From the NCBI GenBank assembly GCA_014529385.2, contig CM043961.1, forward strand, positions 12,276,478 to 12,340,477: a stretch of DNA of 64,000 bases, read 5' to 3'. Positions 11,841-24,825 of the stretch are shown here, piece after piece. Source of the DNA: Adiantum capillus-veneris. Its lineage: Eukaryota > Streptophyta > Polypodiopsida > Polypodiales > Pteridaceae. Below the pieces are notes generated by a model. The model was not told where the DNA came from, made no database searches, and saw only the letters and a list, made by a program, of their open reading frames with translations. Position 1 is the first letter of the stretch, and every line of letters starts with the position of its first letter. Position numbers and translations under genes: made by a program.

Positions 11841-12726
11841 ATGTTTGTGGATTCACTGGCACTTAGCTGGACACCACATTTATACTTTGTTATTTTTTTG
11901 GGCTAGTGTAGCTACATTGTGTGTAAATCGTGATTCTAGAGTAGCAAGTCCCCTTGGTTGTAACTCTGCCATGACATTTGTAAAGGCCCATGTGAGCTGG
12001 CCACTGGCCATTTAGAAAGCCTTAGGTATAAAAGTCAATAACCTTAATGTAAAAGGAGGCTTATTTTTGAAAGAGAAATAGCTCTAAGTACGCTCAAGCA
12101 ACCAAGCTGCTCCAAGTTGTAATCAACATATGTAATGATTGAATAATCGCTTTTAATTTTGAAACTTGCATTGTGTTCCTCTTGCTTTTCTCTTTCATTC
12201 AAGTGTAAGCATTGTCACTTTTTTTGTGGTTGGTGGCTACGTGTCTACGAGCCTAATTTTCAAATTTGAGTGTTTAAATCATTATTTCTTGACATTTTGA
12301 CCATAGGAGAGTGTTCCTAGACCACAGGGCGACCTTTTTGGATAGTTCTGTTGCAGTTTTTATGACCTTGATCATGATCAATCGTGATTTTGGTATCTTG
12401 TTTATTGTAACCTGACATGGTAGGATAGTGTTCCTAGACCTCTTAGACCTCCTCCTAAAGTTTTGCTGCATTTCGAGTCCGTTTGAGTGCCAAAATGGTG
12501 TGATGTCTGAAAGCGGTGAGAAAGGACATATGCAGAATTTTTATTATCGAGTGGTGATTTGCTTGTTGGATTGATGTGTTTGCTTGTTAGGTTCACTTCT
12601 TGAGGAGGACTGACAACCTGAAAGAGTCTGCGTGCCCCATCCGCGTCACTTCCCTCAGTATTGACATATTATGTTAGTGCTAGATAGCTATGCTATAAAC
12701 ATCCATCATGGCGACCAACTTATAGA

Positions 12727-13040
12727 TGAGATTGGAGTGCACTCTATAAAGAATCTATAGGCCACCTGCAAAGGCATGAAACCTCTGCATGGCACAAGGG
12801 GACGCGACACCCTTGGAGAGTAAGGAGAGGGAGGCCATGAAGGATGAAGTCACTTTTTTGGCATGCATGTCAAAGGAAAAAATGCTAGAGGTTGGGGTCA
12901 CAAGGAGGCCATGATATCAAGGTGCTCTGCTACCATACTATAGCAAACGTGGGATGCAAGGTACCACATTAGTCTTCTCTCGCCTCTAGTCAATGTTGAA
13001 GGGATGCATCCTAGCATAGACGTGGGAAGGTTATACGAGG
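12727..13040. repeat. Direct repeat, copy 2
   Basis: Partner of 11598-11840, more complete in its middle. Confidence 0.8.
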
Positions 13041-13736
13041 GGCATATAAGGAGATAGCCCACTAGAAGGGGAAGGAGCAGGGAGGATCCAACTCACCAAG
13101 TTCAATTACATCTTGATGTTCTCATATCCAAAAGCCTATGTATGCATTTCGGTATGCAACTAGTAGCAGAGTGCTACTCGGAGGGTGCACTATGTAATCA
13201 TGTTAATGTATAATGTGAGTTCGAAAGGAGGGGTTTTAAAATGCAAAAAATTTAGGCAATTTAATAGCGATACATTAAAAATAAGGGATTTTTATATTCA
13301 ATTTTGGGCTAATTTTCTAAAATAAGGGGTCATTTTATTCATTCAGACATATTAAAAGAGGGGTTTTTTAAATACCCCGCGAACGCACGTTATATAGGGG
13401 GTACTAAACGGTGAACCCCTCGAGGAGTGCTACTCCTTCTCCATAGCATCGCCATCAAAATCCAATCGATAGTCACAAGTTAGGTAGTGTTGCCCTTGGT
13501 TGTAGCTCCCATGTAATACATAACCGCTACCCTTGCTGGATATGCATGCATGCGGTTGCACCCACAAAGTACTAGGAAGTCTTGAAGGAGTAGGCACGAA
13601 GCCATCTTTCTCTCTCAAACTCTCTCTCATTCTCTATTGAGAATGCAAAGAAGGAGCATGCAAGGACTTAGCTCACTCTCTCAAACCGTCTCTTGTTCTC
13701 TAACAAAAGCGAAGGTTGATGGATAGTAATTGTGAA

Positions 13737-13738
<2 letters not shown>

Positions 13739-13785
<47 letters not shown>
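13739..13785. repeat. (CT)n microsatellite
   Basis: About 23 CT units. Confidence 0.95.
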
Positions 13786-13788
<3 letters not shown>

Positions 13789-14170
13789 ATTGGTTGTTGT
13801 AGGTCTATCATCATCAAGGTAAACTTGAGGTTATATTTTTTTCAACCGTTTTTTGTTTCACCCTATGCAAGGGATTCAACCTCTAGCAACTTCATGGGGA
13901 TGTAAAGTGGCATTCAAGGGCACGTGACATGTGAGAAGCATGCAAGGGCTTGTAACATGTGAGAGACATACAATGGCTTACTAGAGGCTGCATGGTCATG
14001 TGTAACTCAAGCAAAGCTATTGCGCAAGGTGAAATGCAAGTAGATATTGCATGGATTCCAATGAAAGGCATTTATTTTGCCAATTTAATGGTCAGACCCA
14101 ACATGATGAGTGAGGCCAGTCATGGGTAATTACTAAGAATACTGAGTGTAGATTAGGCCCCACAAAGGAG

Positions 14171-15148
14171 ATGTTATCACCAATAAAGGGGCCAACTTTA
14201 TCAAATAACATGTACAAGTTAAGTATTTTGACACAAGGGTGTCTATTTGCATGGTGTAGCTTAGGGCTTGCAAAATTGGAATCAAGATTTGGAATCCAAG
14301 GTTATGAGCAAAGTTTTTATTACGCTTTTGCTACAACGCATAACACTGTCAAAGACATGATCGGTGAGGTTATGACTGCACAAATGATTATAATCAATTA
14401 TGTTTGACATTTTTTTTTGCCTTTTATGAATATTTTGCTATGTTTGGCACATGGAATTTTTTTTTCATAGGCATTTATGTTGCCTTTGTGGATGAACAAA
14501 GACTCATTTATGATTGAATCTTATCATGTTTATATTCTTGAAATAGATGAAGTCCTATCTTTAGGGTCAAGATGGTTATGAACTATAGAAAAATTCTTGA
14601 AATAGATGAAGTCCTTTCTAGATGATTATGAACCATGGAAAACCGCTTAAGTGGCATTTATTTTGCCTATTCCTTATCATTTTATGTCGAGTATTCTGAT
14701 ACTATATTCTCTGTTGCATGCATGACATGTATTTTGCTAAATAATCCATTCAACCACGTAGATAATGTCCACATTTCAACACTCAATGATGACTTAAGCC
14801 AAGGACAAGGGTCCTACACCATGACAAAAGCTTCTCAATTGTTAAAATGACTTAACTTGCAACCACAAGTCTTATGGTGTTATCATAAGACTAGCGATTT
14901 TTATGTGTTATTTATGTTACACTCATGGTAATTTTTTTGTGGGACAAGGAGTGCATGGACACTCATCTAACTTATTGAAGATTTTCAATGGAACATTCAT
15001 CATTAGGATGTTCATTTTCAAACAAGATTATATCCTCGACTACAAGGGTGGAAATTTGATAAATGCCACTCATCCATCACAAGGATGGATAATATTGTCT
15101 AAGAGCACTCCAAAAAAGACTCACATGGAGGGTAGACATATCATATGA
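14171..15148 (+). other. Unrecognised short open frames
   Basis: Open stretches of 61-81 codons (14171-14407, 14635-14850, 14903-15148) occur in the interior of the LTR element. Tyr/Phe/Ser-rich composition and lack of any known motif give no function. They may be remains of a polyprotein or chance frames in AT-rich DNA. Confidence 0.2.
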
Positions 15149-15895
15149 GACATATTCCACATATGTAGAGTATGAGTTCTCTTGGACTATGACACTAAAA
15201 TTTTTATATGTGTCACGATGGGTACTAAGGTGATGATCACTCTCACTATATGAGAATCATTTAAGGCACTCTCTATTTTGACAATTATGTGGCCAATGTT
15301 GTCTACTAAGATAGGATGATGTTTTTTCATGAAAAAGTGGCAAGATAAGAAAGTACACCAATAGTTGTAGGGTAGTTATGCACATTTTGGTAGTCTTTAC
15401 CTACTGTTATTTTTAATAGTTGCATCAAGACATCTTGCTTTTGAAGTGTTTATGCTATGAGCATCTCATATGTTTCATCTCCTCAGTCAATATGGTTATT
15501 TTGGAGAATACTTTATGATGTTTACAAAGATTTTTATTAAGTGAAATGTCGAACCTAATGAAGGATAAACTTGCAAGAACATTAGGTAATTAAGAAATGA
15601 TTTCCCAATTTTGTTTCGAGGACAAAAACTATTTTCCAAGGGAGGAGTAGTGTGAGGGAAAGGGTCCTACGGTGTCTATGAGGGCAAGGCTTGCCACGTG
15701 TCAAGTATGCATGCTAGGTGGTGATCTATATAAGAGCATGGTTGGGAGGTTATTCGCATGCGTGTCACTCCCTTGGTCTTATAGTAAATCTATAACTGAT
15801 ATGAACTATAATATACCCTTATGTCGAGTGCCATGATACACCTACACACCTACAAGGTGCATCCCTTGGGGTATTCTTGCGGTGGTGCAAGGTGC

Positions 15896-15904
<9 letters not shown>

Positions 15905-15952
<48 letters not shown>
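15905..15952. repeat. (CT)n microsatellite
   Basis: About 24 CT units; another CT run of about 38 bp lies at 16100-16137. Confidence 0.95.
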
Positions 15953-15955
<3 letters not shown>

Positions 15956-16097
15956 GTAAGGTGGAGGTGAGAGCAAGGTGAAAGTGAAGGCGAGTAGTAG
16001 ATGAGTGCAACTTAGAGTTAAAAAATACTATGCTAGCTCAAGATTGGAAAATTCAAAAGAAACGACTTCTTTGGAGAGCCTTCACCACTTTAATAAT

Positions 16098-16139
<42 letters not shown>

Positions 16140-16200
16140 AAAGGTGGATATTGCGACACATGGCAGGAGTCTTACTTTGCCATTATATTGTAGTAGGGTA

Positions 16201-17403
16201 AAGAAGCTAGTTGTGAGAGGAGTGCGTTTCAAAAGTCATACACCCCCAATTTAGAGGGAAAAAATTGGAATATACTTGGCATCTTGCTTATGTGTCAATT
16301 TGTGGTTTGCTAAAAAGTGTACTATTATTGGGCCTTGAGTGTCTGTAAAATTTAGAAAACCTCAAATATTGGCATTCCTTGAATTGAGCATTCAAACTAA
16401 ACTATCAATCTTGGTACTACGTAATTTGTCTTTGTTGAAGGAATATGATGCGATTTTCACATTTCAAATCTAATGAGATTTGTAAAATCTACCCCCAAAA
16501 TTATGATTTTCTTAACCTAAAATCTCATGCAAACTATCAATTAGAAGACTTCCTCTGAATTGGCTCGTCTTCCCTAGTAATAGATGACTTAAAACCTTTC
16601 CCTTTTCTAAGAATGCTCCTAGATCTCATGATAAGCTATAAGATTTTACCATGATAATGATGTAAAAAGTATGTGCCCACATACTCATAAAGCAAAGATG
16701 GCCAGATTCTCTCTTGGCGACAATTTGGGCCACCTTGAAGACTACGAAAGTTTTGAACTGCAAACGCCATCTGCGGAAATATGTTTCTTGTTATTACATA
16801 AAGCACATGTATAACAGTCTACTAGCCTCCAAGTATACATCTTGAAGTGCATAGAAGAGGTCAATCAATGTCATCTCAAGAGCAAGCAATGTCCTCTACT
16901 AACATCAAAGCACAAAATTGCCTTTATAAAGTCAAGCAAGGTGCGGAAATTCTCCTTCCAAAATTTCCCAATGATCTCTTTCATGTAAGTATCCAATATG
17001 TGAGAGCAATGAGGGCGAGACTATTGCTTGCCCAAAACACCTTTTTCATGCCTTGAGTAGGGGTACTACATCCTACAAAGCTTGGGTTGTAGCATGGGGG
17101 GAAAATTGACATCATGTGAGAATGAGTCGGTACCCTTCAATGGTTGCAACTCACAACACATGACACGATGTCGCCCCCCCTCCCCCCAGGCAAAGCTCCT
17201 ACTAGATGCAATTAGCATGCACTCAGATTGTATGATGTAGTCTTAAGGTATGGAAGGGCTAGCCTAGCTCAATGGTGCAATGCAAGGCTACATGTAGAAG
17301 GGGATGAAAAATGCATGGAATAAAAAAGCAAGGTGAAGAATGGGAGGACGGTTGAATATCTATAAAAACATGCTTGTTTAAAGGCCTACTTTGAATAAGT
17401 AGC
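16201..17403. other. No gene seen
   Basis: AT-rich sequence between the LTR remnant and the CACTA element, with no supported coding or repeat feature. Confidence 0.5.
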
Positions 17404-17406
17404 TAT

Positions 17407-17545
17407 CACTACAAGAGGTACTTCACATTAGCAACGCTCGCAGTGCGACGCTTAAAAGTGAAAATTCATGGCGTCGTTATCGGCGCCGCTAGTTTATTTG
17501 TAACATAGCGACGCTCATAGAGACGCCCATGGCGACGTCGACAGG
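17407..17545. repeat. Outer CACTA 5' subterminal repeats
   Basis: After the 12-bp terminus, several GCGACGC/GGCGTCG motifs occur in both orientations. In this superfamily such motifs bind the element's own protein. Confidence 0.8.
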
Positions 17546-17782
17546 GGTAAAAAATAAACCGAGAGCACTCGAAAGCTCAGATATGAGATTTGAATTTTTG
17601 GGCGCTCAAGCAAGCAAAGAGGTAACCCACACTCTCCCTCTCTCTCTCTTTCTTCTACACACACACACACACACACACACGAGGAGAGAAAGGAGAGCCA
17701 AGTATGCTCCTTCCCTCTCCTCTCTCTCATGTTCCCTTCCCCTCTTTCTCTCTCTCCCTCACACACACACACACATTGTGTT

Positions 17783-17823
<41 letters not shown>

Positions 17824-17837
17824 AGAAGAAGAAGAAG

Positions 17838-18312
17838 AGAGTTTTAATGTCGTAGGAAACTATCCCAAGAGATCTTAAAGATCTAGCCGACGAGGAGTTG
17901 AACTCAAGACCTGTTATTCAAGAGGGAAATGGCATAACCAATCTACCACACTTGGGTGATAGAAAGGTTATACCATTTTCCTCTTTTTATTGGCGCGCAC
18001 ACACACCTACACACACACACACCCACCCGAGAAGAAGAGAGTTTTAACGTCGTAGGAAATTATCCCAAGAGACCTTAAAGATCTAGCCGACGAGGAGTTG
18101 AACTCAAGACCTGTTATTCAAGAGGGAAATGGCATAACCAATCTACCACACTTGGGTGATACAAAAGTTATACCATTTTCCTCTTTTTATTGGCGCGCAC
18201 ACACACACACACACACACACACCCGAGAAGAAGAGAGTTTTAACGTCGTAGGAAACTATTGCAAGGGACCTTAAAGATCTAACCGACGAGGAGTTGAACT
18301 CAAGACCTGTTG
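17838..18312 (-). repeat. ~200-bp tandem units with a tRNA-like promoter motif
   Basis: Three units (17838-17998, 18032-18200, partial 18235-18312) each contain a GAAGAAGAGAGTTTTA start, a conserved ~90-bp body, and a CA tract. On the minus strand the body reads GGTAGATTGGTTATGCC, then about 30 bp later GAGTTCAACTCC. The latter fits the RNA polymerase III B-box consensus GWTCRANNC; the A-box match is poor. Related units occur in the inner CACTA at 25055-25230, 25253 and 25944. A tRNA-derived SINE remnant is possible but unproven. Confidence 0.5.
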
Positions 18313-18409
18313 AACAAAGAGAAAGAGAGAGAGAATAAAAAACCGAAGAGAGAGAGAGGGGGAGAAGACGAAAGAGAGAGGTAAGGGGAGAAAACAAAGA
18401 GAGAAAGAG

Positions 18410-18690
18410 ATTATTTAAATTAGATTAGGTTGGATTACATTAGATTACATTTAGATTTATGTTTATGTTGAGTTTAAGATTAAGTTAGATTTAGATTTAG
18501 GTTTATTTAGGTTATATTAAATTAGATTTAGGTTTATTTTGAGTTAGATTTACATTAAATTAGATTTAGGTTTATTTACGTTAGATTTAGATTTACATTA
18601 GATTAAATTAGATTTAGGTTTATTTTGAGTTTAAGATTAAATTAGATCTAGATTTATGTTCGATAGACTAGCTTTTTTTAGATTTACGCT
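18410..18690. repeat. Degenerate TTAGATT/TTTAGGTTTA minisatellite
   Basis: Irregular tandem array of 6-12 bp units. Matching arrays in the inner CACTA (25290-25440, 25845-26095) show it belongs to this transposon family. It is not a perfect TTTAGGG telomere array. Confidence 0.8.
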
Positions 18691-19308
18691 AGATTTTAAT
18701 GAGAGAGAGAGAGAGAGAGAGAGCGCGTGCGCGAGAGCAAACGACGAATTTGAAATTTAAAATCGTGTTATGAAGTGAGGCCCATTCACAGTCATGCAGC
18801 TAGTAGCCCCATTGGTATGTCTTTTACCCTTCAATGGAGCGAATTACCACATGTTCAATTAGGTTAGATTTAAGATTAGATTTTGGATTGAGTTTTTATA
18901 TTAGAGTCTACCTTTGAGATTACGGTAAAAAAATTAGAGTTAGACGAATGGTGATCCCTCTCTTCCTCCTTACGGATGCGACCTTAAGCTAGAAAACTTT
19001 CAACGGCATGATACTCAGATTGGAGGCCAACATGTAATGTGTTAAGTAATCCCTCGAACAAAGATCTACTATGAAAAGATGTTAAGATGCTGTGAAATGC
19101 TACAGCTAGAGAAGAGGCAAAGGGGTTTTGTCCACTACATGCACTATCATGTAGACATAGGTGTGTAGATTTCTTGTACCCACAAATATAGGCATTGACC
19201 AATAAAGACGAGATTATAACCCGGTGGTTCTGATCTCCATGCACCTCTAGACCAAGGTGTGCGGGGATTGGACATGACTAGAGAATGTGAGGTAGTTTAC
19301 AATGTGAA

Positions 19309-19311
<3 letters not shown>

Positions 19312-19368
<57 letters not shown>
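19312..19368. repeat. (GA)n microsatellite
   Basis: About 28 units just upstream of the TNP2-like gene. The inner CACTA has a run at the same relative place (26380-26445). Confidence 0.95.
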
Positions 19369-19371
<3 letters not shown>

Positions 19372-19435
19372 AAGACGGAGAATGCCAATAGAAGATTAAT
19401 TTTTTTTTCTAGGCTATAAGGTTTTTAACCTCATT

Positions 19436-22400
19436 ATGAGTAGTGATGAGGATGTGGGGTCGTCCAACCCAAACACCTATCTCTCAACGAGGATCTTATG
19501 TCCTTGTAATCAATGCAAGCATGTTGTGCGACGGACAAGATGCATTTCTTTGCAGCACGTTCGCTAATTTGGCGAGTTCGATCCATCTATTATAAATCAA
19601 GTTGTTACCAATTATAACTCGTCGGACTCTGACGCTCGCCAACATGCAGCAATCTTGCAACCTAATAGACGTGTTCGCAGGCGCTTTGGTCAAGCAGCAT
19701 ATGTGAGGCCACAAGATGTAGCCTCTGGCAGCTCGGGGGATGATCATGCAGACCACATTCCCAATGAGGCAATGTTTGAGCCCGAGATTGATGAAATGAT
19801 GGAGACGATCATGGATTCAGAAAGGCTTATCTATGATGATATGAAAAGTGAAGCCGATACGCCATTGTATGATGGAGCACGTGTTGAAGGTGCTCCTGGT
19901 TCTTCTCCACATGCAGAAAAAGTTTGGATGGAGTGACACTAGCATCACAACGCTTTTCAGGTGATCTATTACAATGTGTTTACTTTAATAAAAAACTCTA
20001 GATGTATAATGATCTGATAGATTTTTACACAATTGTACCGTATTTTTTTCGTTGTGTAGATTGCTCAAAGTGCACATACTGCCAGCTAATAATGTGATGC
20101 CAGATTCCAGAGAGGAAGCAAGAAAGATCTTGAGAAACTTGGGGATGGATTACAATTCGATCCACGCTTGTCCTAACGACTGCATTTTTTTCAGAGAGGA
20201 ATACATAGACATGGAGAAGTGTCCGAAATGTGATTCCGAGAGATATCGAGTAGATCTCCACGGAACAAAAATTCCATAAAAGGTTTTGCGACATTTTCCT
20301 CTGCTTCCTTGCATCAAGCATTTCTTCGAATGTAAGTCCATGGCCGCCCTAGCATCATGGCATGAGGAGAATAAATCTTCAAATGGTGTGCTATAGATTC
20401 CTGCAGATTGCGCAACCTAGAAACATATAGATGAAACCTGGTCGGATTTTGCCAGGGAAGCTCGAAATTTGCGCCTAGGCCTGACTATGGATGGCGTAAA
20501 TCCATTTGGTCAAAGATTAACGTCTTACAATGTATGGCCCGTTGTCATCGTCAACTACAACATTCCCCCGTGGTTGACTACGAAGAAGGAGCACCTATGG
20601 CTAAGCTTGATTGTACTGGGGTGGTATAAAGTGAAGAATATGAATGTGTATCTTTGTCCACTATTGGAAGAGCTACAACAATTGTGGATTGGCATAGAAG
20701 TGGTGGATATGAGTTGACACACAGGTCGACGGAATGCTTTGATCAGAGGCATTCTAATGTGAACCATGCATGACTATCCCGGACTAGCAGAATGCTCAGG
20801 TGATTTACACTTAAACTCAAACACTATAAATATTGGTTTTTCTCAAGCTTATCTATTATCATGTGTATACATGCAGGGCTTCAAACAAGCGGACATAGAG
20901 CATGTGTCACATGTGGACCTAGATTGAATGCACGTTGAGCGCCCTCATTGAAGAAGCAAATCTACGAAGGTCATCAAGCGTATCTTCCAGAGAATCATGT
21001 GTTACGCGACAACTTTTTGGGAAGAGAGCCACCGAGGATGTCTCCACAAGCATGGTTAGAGAAGAAGGAGATGTGTGATGACGGTTTGCCCCCAGGGATG
21101 AAGAGACTCTCTCTATGGTACGAGTTACCATATTGGCCCCGACTCATGATCAATCACTTGCTTGATCCAATGCACATATTCAAGAATGTGGGTAATCTGC
21201 TGTGGGACCATATGACCGGCAAGAAGAATACTTTGGGAGCCAGGGTTGACCTTAGAAATGTGGATCGTATGGAGCAATATTGGCCGCAGACAGCATCCGA
21301 TGGATCGATAAAACTCCCTAAAGCGCCATGGATTTTCAATGGAGCCCAAGAACGCAAAGTAAAAGAGACCATTCGATCTGTACGGATCCCCACTTGCGTA
21401 ATGCTCTCGCTCCAAACGTGTTTTACTAAAGAAGGAAAGCTTACCGGTTTGAAGTCACATGACTGGCATAAAATGTGTCAGGTATGTTTATAGTGGAATA
21501 TATCATAGTGGGAATTGTGTAACAAATTTGTGTGTGGACTTTAATATTATTGCTGCACTTGTTTTGCAGTTTACTTTACCGGTGGCCATTGAGGGATGTT
21601 TGTCACTTGACGTCCGTAACACAATCTACAAACTTGCGAAGTTGGTGCAATGGATCTCACAAAAGGAGATCAACGTAGACTCCATACCATTCGCCAAACT
21701 AAACGCTGCGGAGGTTGTGTGCATGTTTGAGAAACACTTTGCTACTATCATGCTAACCATTTAGGTGCATCTTCTTGTTCACATAGTTGATGAGGTAAAA
21801 ATAGATGGCATAGTACATTCAAGATGTATGTTATTTTTAGAACATTTCATGAAAACACTCAAGCGATATGTGCGTCAGAAGGCACGTCCGGAGGGCAGCA
21901 TGGCAGAAGGTTGGATGGTATCAGAGTCCCTAGTATACATTGGAGAGTGGCTAGACGGATTTGATAAAGCCCGGGACACGCTATGGCAAACCATAGATGA
22001 TGAGCGCATATCTGGGATTGTCATGTGAAATCTCGGTGTTGAGAAGAAGATGATGGAATATCTAGAGACTAAAATTAACCGATTTTGCATGCTTCACAAT
22101 CCAATGATGCAAAAGTGGATTTCACAATATGAGGATGCAAAGCAAGAGTGACAAAAGGCAGGAATCGAGTGGAGATGGGGAAGACGACCACCAATGCACT
22201 ATCCGATGGGTACCAACATTCATGAGCTTAAGATGGTTACACAACCAATTGAAAAGTGCACAACATGCGGTGAAAAAGTGACTGAGGAGGAGTGGGAGTA
22301 CTCTCAGGGTTGCGCGACCAAGGTAAGTTTGCAATGTACAACTAGTGACTTTTTAGATGTTTGAACGGCCACTCATAATCTTTGTTGGTTGTAGTATAAG

Positions 22401-23143
22401 TCATACACAACAGCATGGTGTAAAGGTCGACATTTTAGGATGGAACGGATCGACAAAAAGCGTTTTACTCAAAATTGTGGAATCGTGGAAAAATTTGAAC
22501 AGTCTAGTCAACGACGATCCTCTAATGCAGATCCTGTGGTGGTGGAACTCACTTACTTCGGCACCCTACAAGAGATTTCGAGGATCGATTATAGAGGATT
22601 TTTTGTCGACTTGTTCGATGTGCAATGGTTCAAGATAATCATGGAGGGTCGCAACGCTACTGTGCGTAGAGGAGAGTCTGGTTTTCTTGCGGTGGATTCA
22701 ACTAAGAAATGGATTGACCTAAGAGACACTTTTGTACTACCCGAGCATTGTGAACAAGTAAGTATGTAAATAGTTAACATCCAATTTTAGAAGTTATGTG
22801 CTTGGAAGCTCTCATGTAAGTTATGTGGCTCTGGCAGGTGATATTTCATCCTACGAAGTCGACATCAAACTGATGGTACGTCATAGAGGTAGACCCTCGT
22901 AGTGCACGGACGTATGAAGGATACCACGTGTCAATCACAACGGCATCAATGGAGGAGATCGGAGAAGATGCTCAGTCAGAAGCCGCTGAGGTGGTGCCAA
23001 ACTAGCATTAAGCTGCTACTCTCTATGGGGTGCATGCGGAGGATCTACAAAATGAAATAGAGGACATCAGTTTAAAGGGAGAGCGCTATATAGATATAGG
23101 AAGTTATGCTGAGCTTTGCGAGGATGAGAGAGAGACCTCTTAA
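19436..23143 (+). pseudogene. TNP2-type CACTA transposase, inactivated
   Basis: Full-length layout of a plant TNP2 gene: a transposase-associated N domain (LCPCNQCKH), CPNDC...CPKC zinc-like motif, the Transposase_21 core (RLGLTMDGVNPFGQR, then LLDPMHIFKNV and LKSHDWHK), a DUF4218-like part (HLLVHIVDEV) and a DUF4216-like C part (LTYFGTLQEI). Intron borders match the intact inner copy (for example GT after 19960, AG at 20059). Stops interrupt it, including TAA near 19567, TAA at 20277-20279 and several near 20390-20425; frameshifts follow. Several stops differ from the inner copy by C-to-T or G-to-A. It would have been the excision enzyme. Confidence 0.9.
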
Positions 23144-23614
23144 AGCCATGATATTGTATTTGAACAATTTAGCTCCGTTTTATAATATATATTGTATTCA
23201 CGTGGCTTTTTGTCCATTTCTGTCTATATGCGTCATTGTATTTAATGGTCTTTGCATCCACTCCAAGTACGTATGCTCTAGGTACGTTTTCACAAGCAGG
23301 GACGACGAACACTGCGCTCCGAGTGCGATGGAGACTGAAGCTGCAATCGCGAAGGTCTGCTCAATATAGATGCTGCTCGTCCCACCGCTAGATCTTGCTG
23401 ATCGGGTGAAAGAGACACTAAGAAGCACTACTACTGCTTCTCAGCGTCTCTTTTACCCGATCAATTAAATTTAGTGGTGGGGCAAGCAAATTCTATGAGC
23501 AGACCTTCGCAATGCACCTTCAGTCTCCATTGCACCTGGAGCGTAGTGCTTTTACAAATTCATAGAAATTCAACGAAATCTCTCTACACAGGAATCCCTC
23601 CCCCTTTATGAGTC

Positions 23615-23649
<35 letters not shown>

Positions 23650-23715
23650 CTTGTCCATGTTTTCTTCTCCATTCATTCAATATTAAGATTAAATGTTTGT
23701 GTGTTTAATGCAGGT

Positions 23716-24387
23716 ATGGATGATGATGAGTTTCTTTCTTCTTTGTCACCCCAACAGAGATAGTAGTACGTGGAGCGTCATCGCTCTGGAGCACCATCAT
23801 GCGTTCCTACTCCTTTAGCGTCTCCCTCTGTTTCGGATCATTCAGCACACTCTGAAGCTTCGGTGTCGATGAGACGATCTTCACACTCGTTTAGGCACCC
23901 GACGCTCTAGTGGTGGCGACGGTTGTTGTTGTGGGGATGTCGCCGCCTCGACACCGCCTTGTGTTCGACGAGTCTCTTTACCTTCCCCTTCTTTGCTTGC
24001 CCCCACACCAGCCACGGCATAGCCATCTACACCAGGTTTTGCATGGCTGACGGCCGTTCCTCGCAGCCACACACCACTAGCTACTCCTCCAAGAGTCACT
24101 CCAGTCTACACTCCTCGCTTCGGGGCCCAAACTCCAGTGGAGACACCTGACGTCCGTACCCCCATCGACACGCCGCTAGAGACCCCTGCCAGGACATCCA
24201 GGTTGACGCATCACTAGCAAGAGGGCTTGCCTTACTCCGTCGACTTCAACAGCGGCATCATCTTGGATGATGAAGGCAAGAAGGTGATCTTGCGCATGCG
24301 CGGTCTTTGCTCTCAGGTGTTTAGATACTACATACTAAACACCTGGAGTGAAGTACCAAGTGATTTAAAAGACAGAGCCATCAGCAT
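23716..24387 (+). pseudogene. CACTA second gene, 5' part (outer element)
   Basis: An ATG at 23716 after an intron-like AG opens an acidic, Ser/Pro-rich N region (MDDDEFLSSL) with early stops. A conserved block follows (GKKVILRMRGLCSQVFR, about 24255-24330), like plant transposase-24/TNP1-type accessory proteins. The inner CACTA enters at 24388, right after a codon stretch reading DRAISI. The gene resumes at 30543. In related elements this protein binds subterminal repeats and helps transposition. Confidence 0.75.
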
Positions 24388-24515
24388 CACTACAAGAGGC
24401 TATTCATATTAGCGACGCTCACACAGCGATGCTCAAAAAAAAAATCCCGGCGTCGCTATGAGCGTCGCAAATTTACAAGTAAATTTGTGACGCTCATAGC
24501 GACGCCGACTGGGCT
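24388..24515. repeat. Inner CACTA 5' subterminal repeats
   Basis: Terminal CACTACAAGAGG followed by GCGACGCTCA-type motifs in both orientations, matching 17407-17545. Confidence 0.85.
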
Positions 24516-24532
24516 AAAAAAATAACAGAGAG

Positions 24533-24573
24533 CGCCCAAAAACTCAGATCTCAGATCTGAGTTTTTCGGCGCC
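24533..24573. repeat. 41-bp hairpin-forming palindrome
   Basis: Arms AAAAACTCAGATCT and AGATCTGAGTTTTT (14 bp each, perfect) surround one base. After one mismatched pair the palindrome extends another 5 bp (GCGCC/GGCGC). The outer element has only a degenerate version near 17562-17610. It lies just inside the subterminal repeats. Confidence 0.85.
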
Positions 24574-24595
24574 CTCAAGCAAGGAGCAGGTAACG

Positions 24596-24634
<39 letters not shown>

Positions 24635-24636
24635 CT

Positions 24637-24678
<42 letters not shown>

Positions 24679-24825
24679 AGAGGAAGGAGAGCCAGGTATG
24701 CTCCTTCCCTCTCCTCACTCTCATGTTCCCTTCCCCTCTTTCTCTGTCCCTCTCTCTCTCTCTCTCTCACACACACACATACACACACACATAGTGTTTT
24801 TGAGAGAGAGAGAGAGAGAGAGTAC
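24596..24825. repeat. CT, CA and GA microsatellite cluster
   Basis: CT run 24596-24628, CA run 24641-24674, then further CT, CA and GA tracts. The outer element has a similar cluster at 17636-17820. Long open frames over these tracts are artefacts. Confidence 0.9.

Larger units (their letters stand above)
11421..15790 (+). mobile_element. LTR element with diverged LTRs
   Basis: Direct repeats of about 145 bp start TGTGACGACAAGGGTCC at 11421 and TGTGAGGGAAAGGGTCC at 15651, each with a TATATAAGAGCATG box about 70-85 bp in. The right copy directly follows a polypurine tract (AAGGGAGGAGTAG) and upstream coding remnants that read FRGQ, like the end of many Ty3 polyproteins. The interior lacks recognisable protease, RT or integrase, so it is decayed or nonautonomous. 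The right end of the 3' LTR is unclear. Confidence 0.65.

Noticed and set aside
17877-17962. Functional tRNA gene (minus strand)
   Set aside because: B-box fits but A-box, acceptor and anticodon stems do not fold convincingly.
17860-18200. CRISPR-like array
   Set aside because: Only 2-3 long units with microsatellite spacers in plant transposon DNA; no short regular repeats.
18410-18690. Interstitial telomere repeat
   Set aside because: Units are TTAGATT/TTTAGGTTTA-like and irregular, and are shared by two CACTA copies; no TTTAGGG run.
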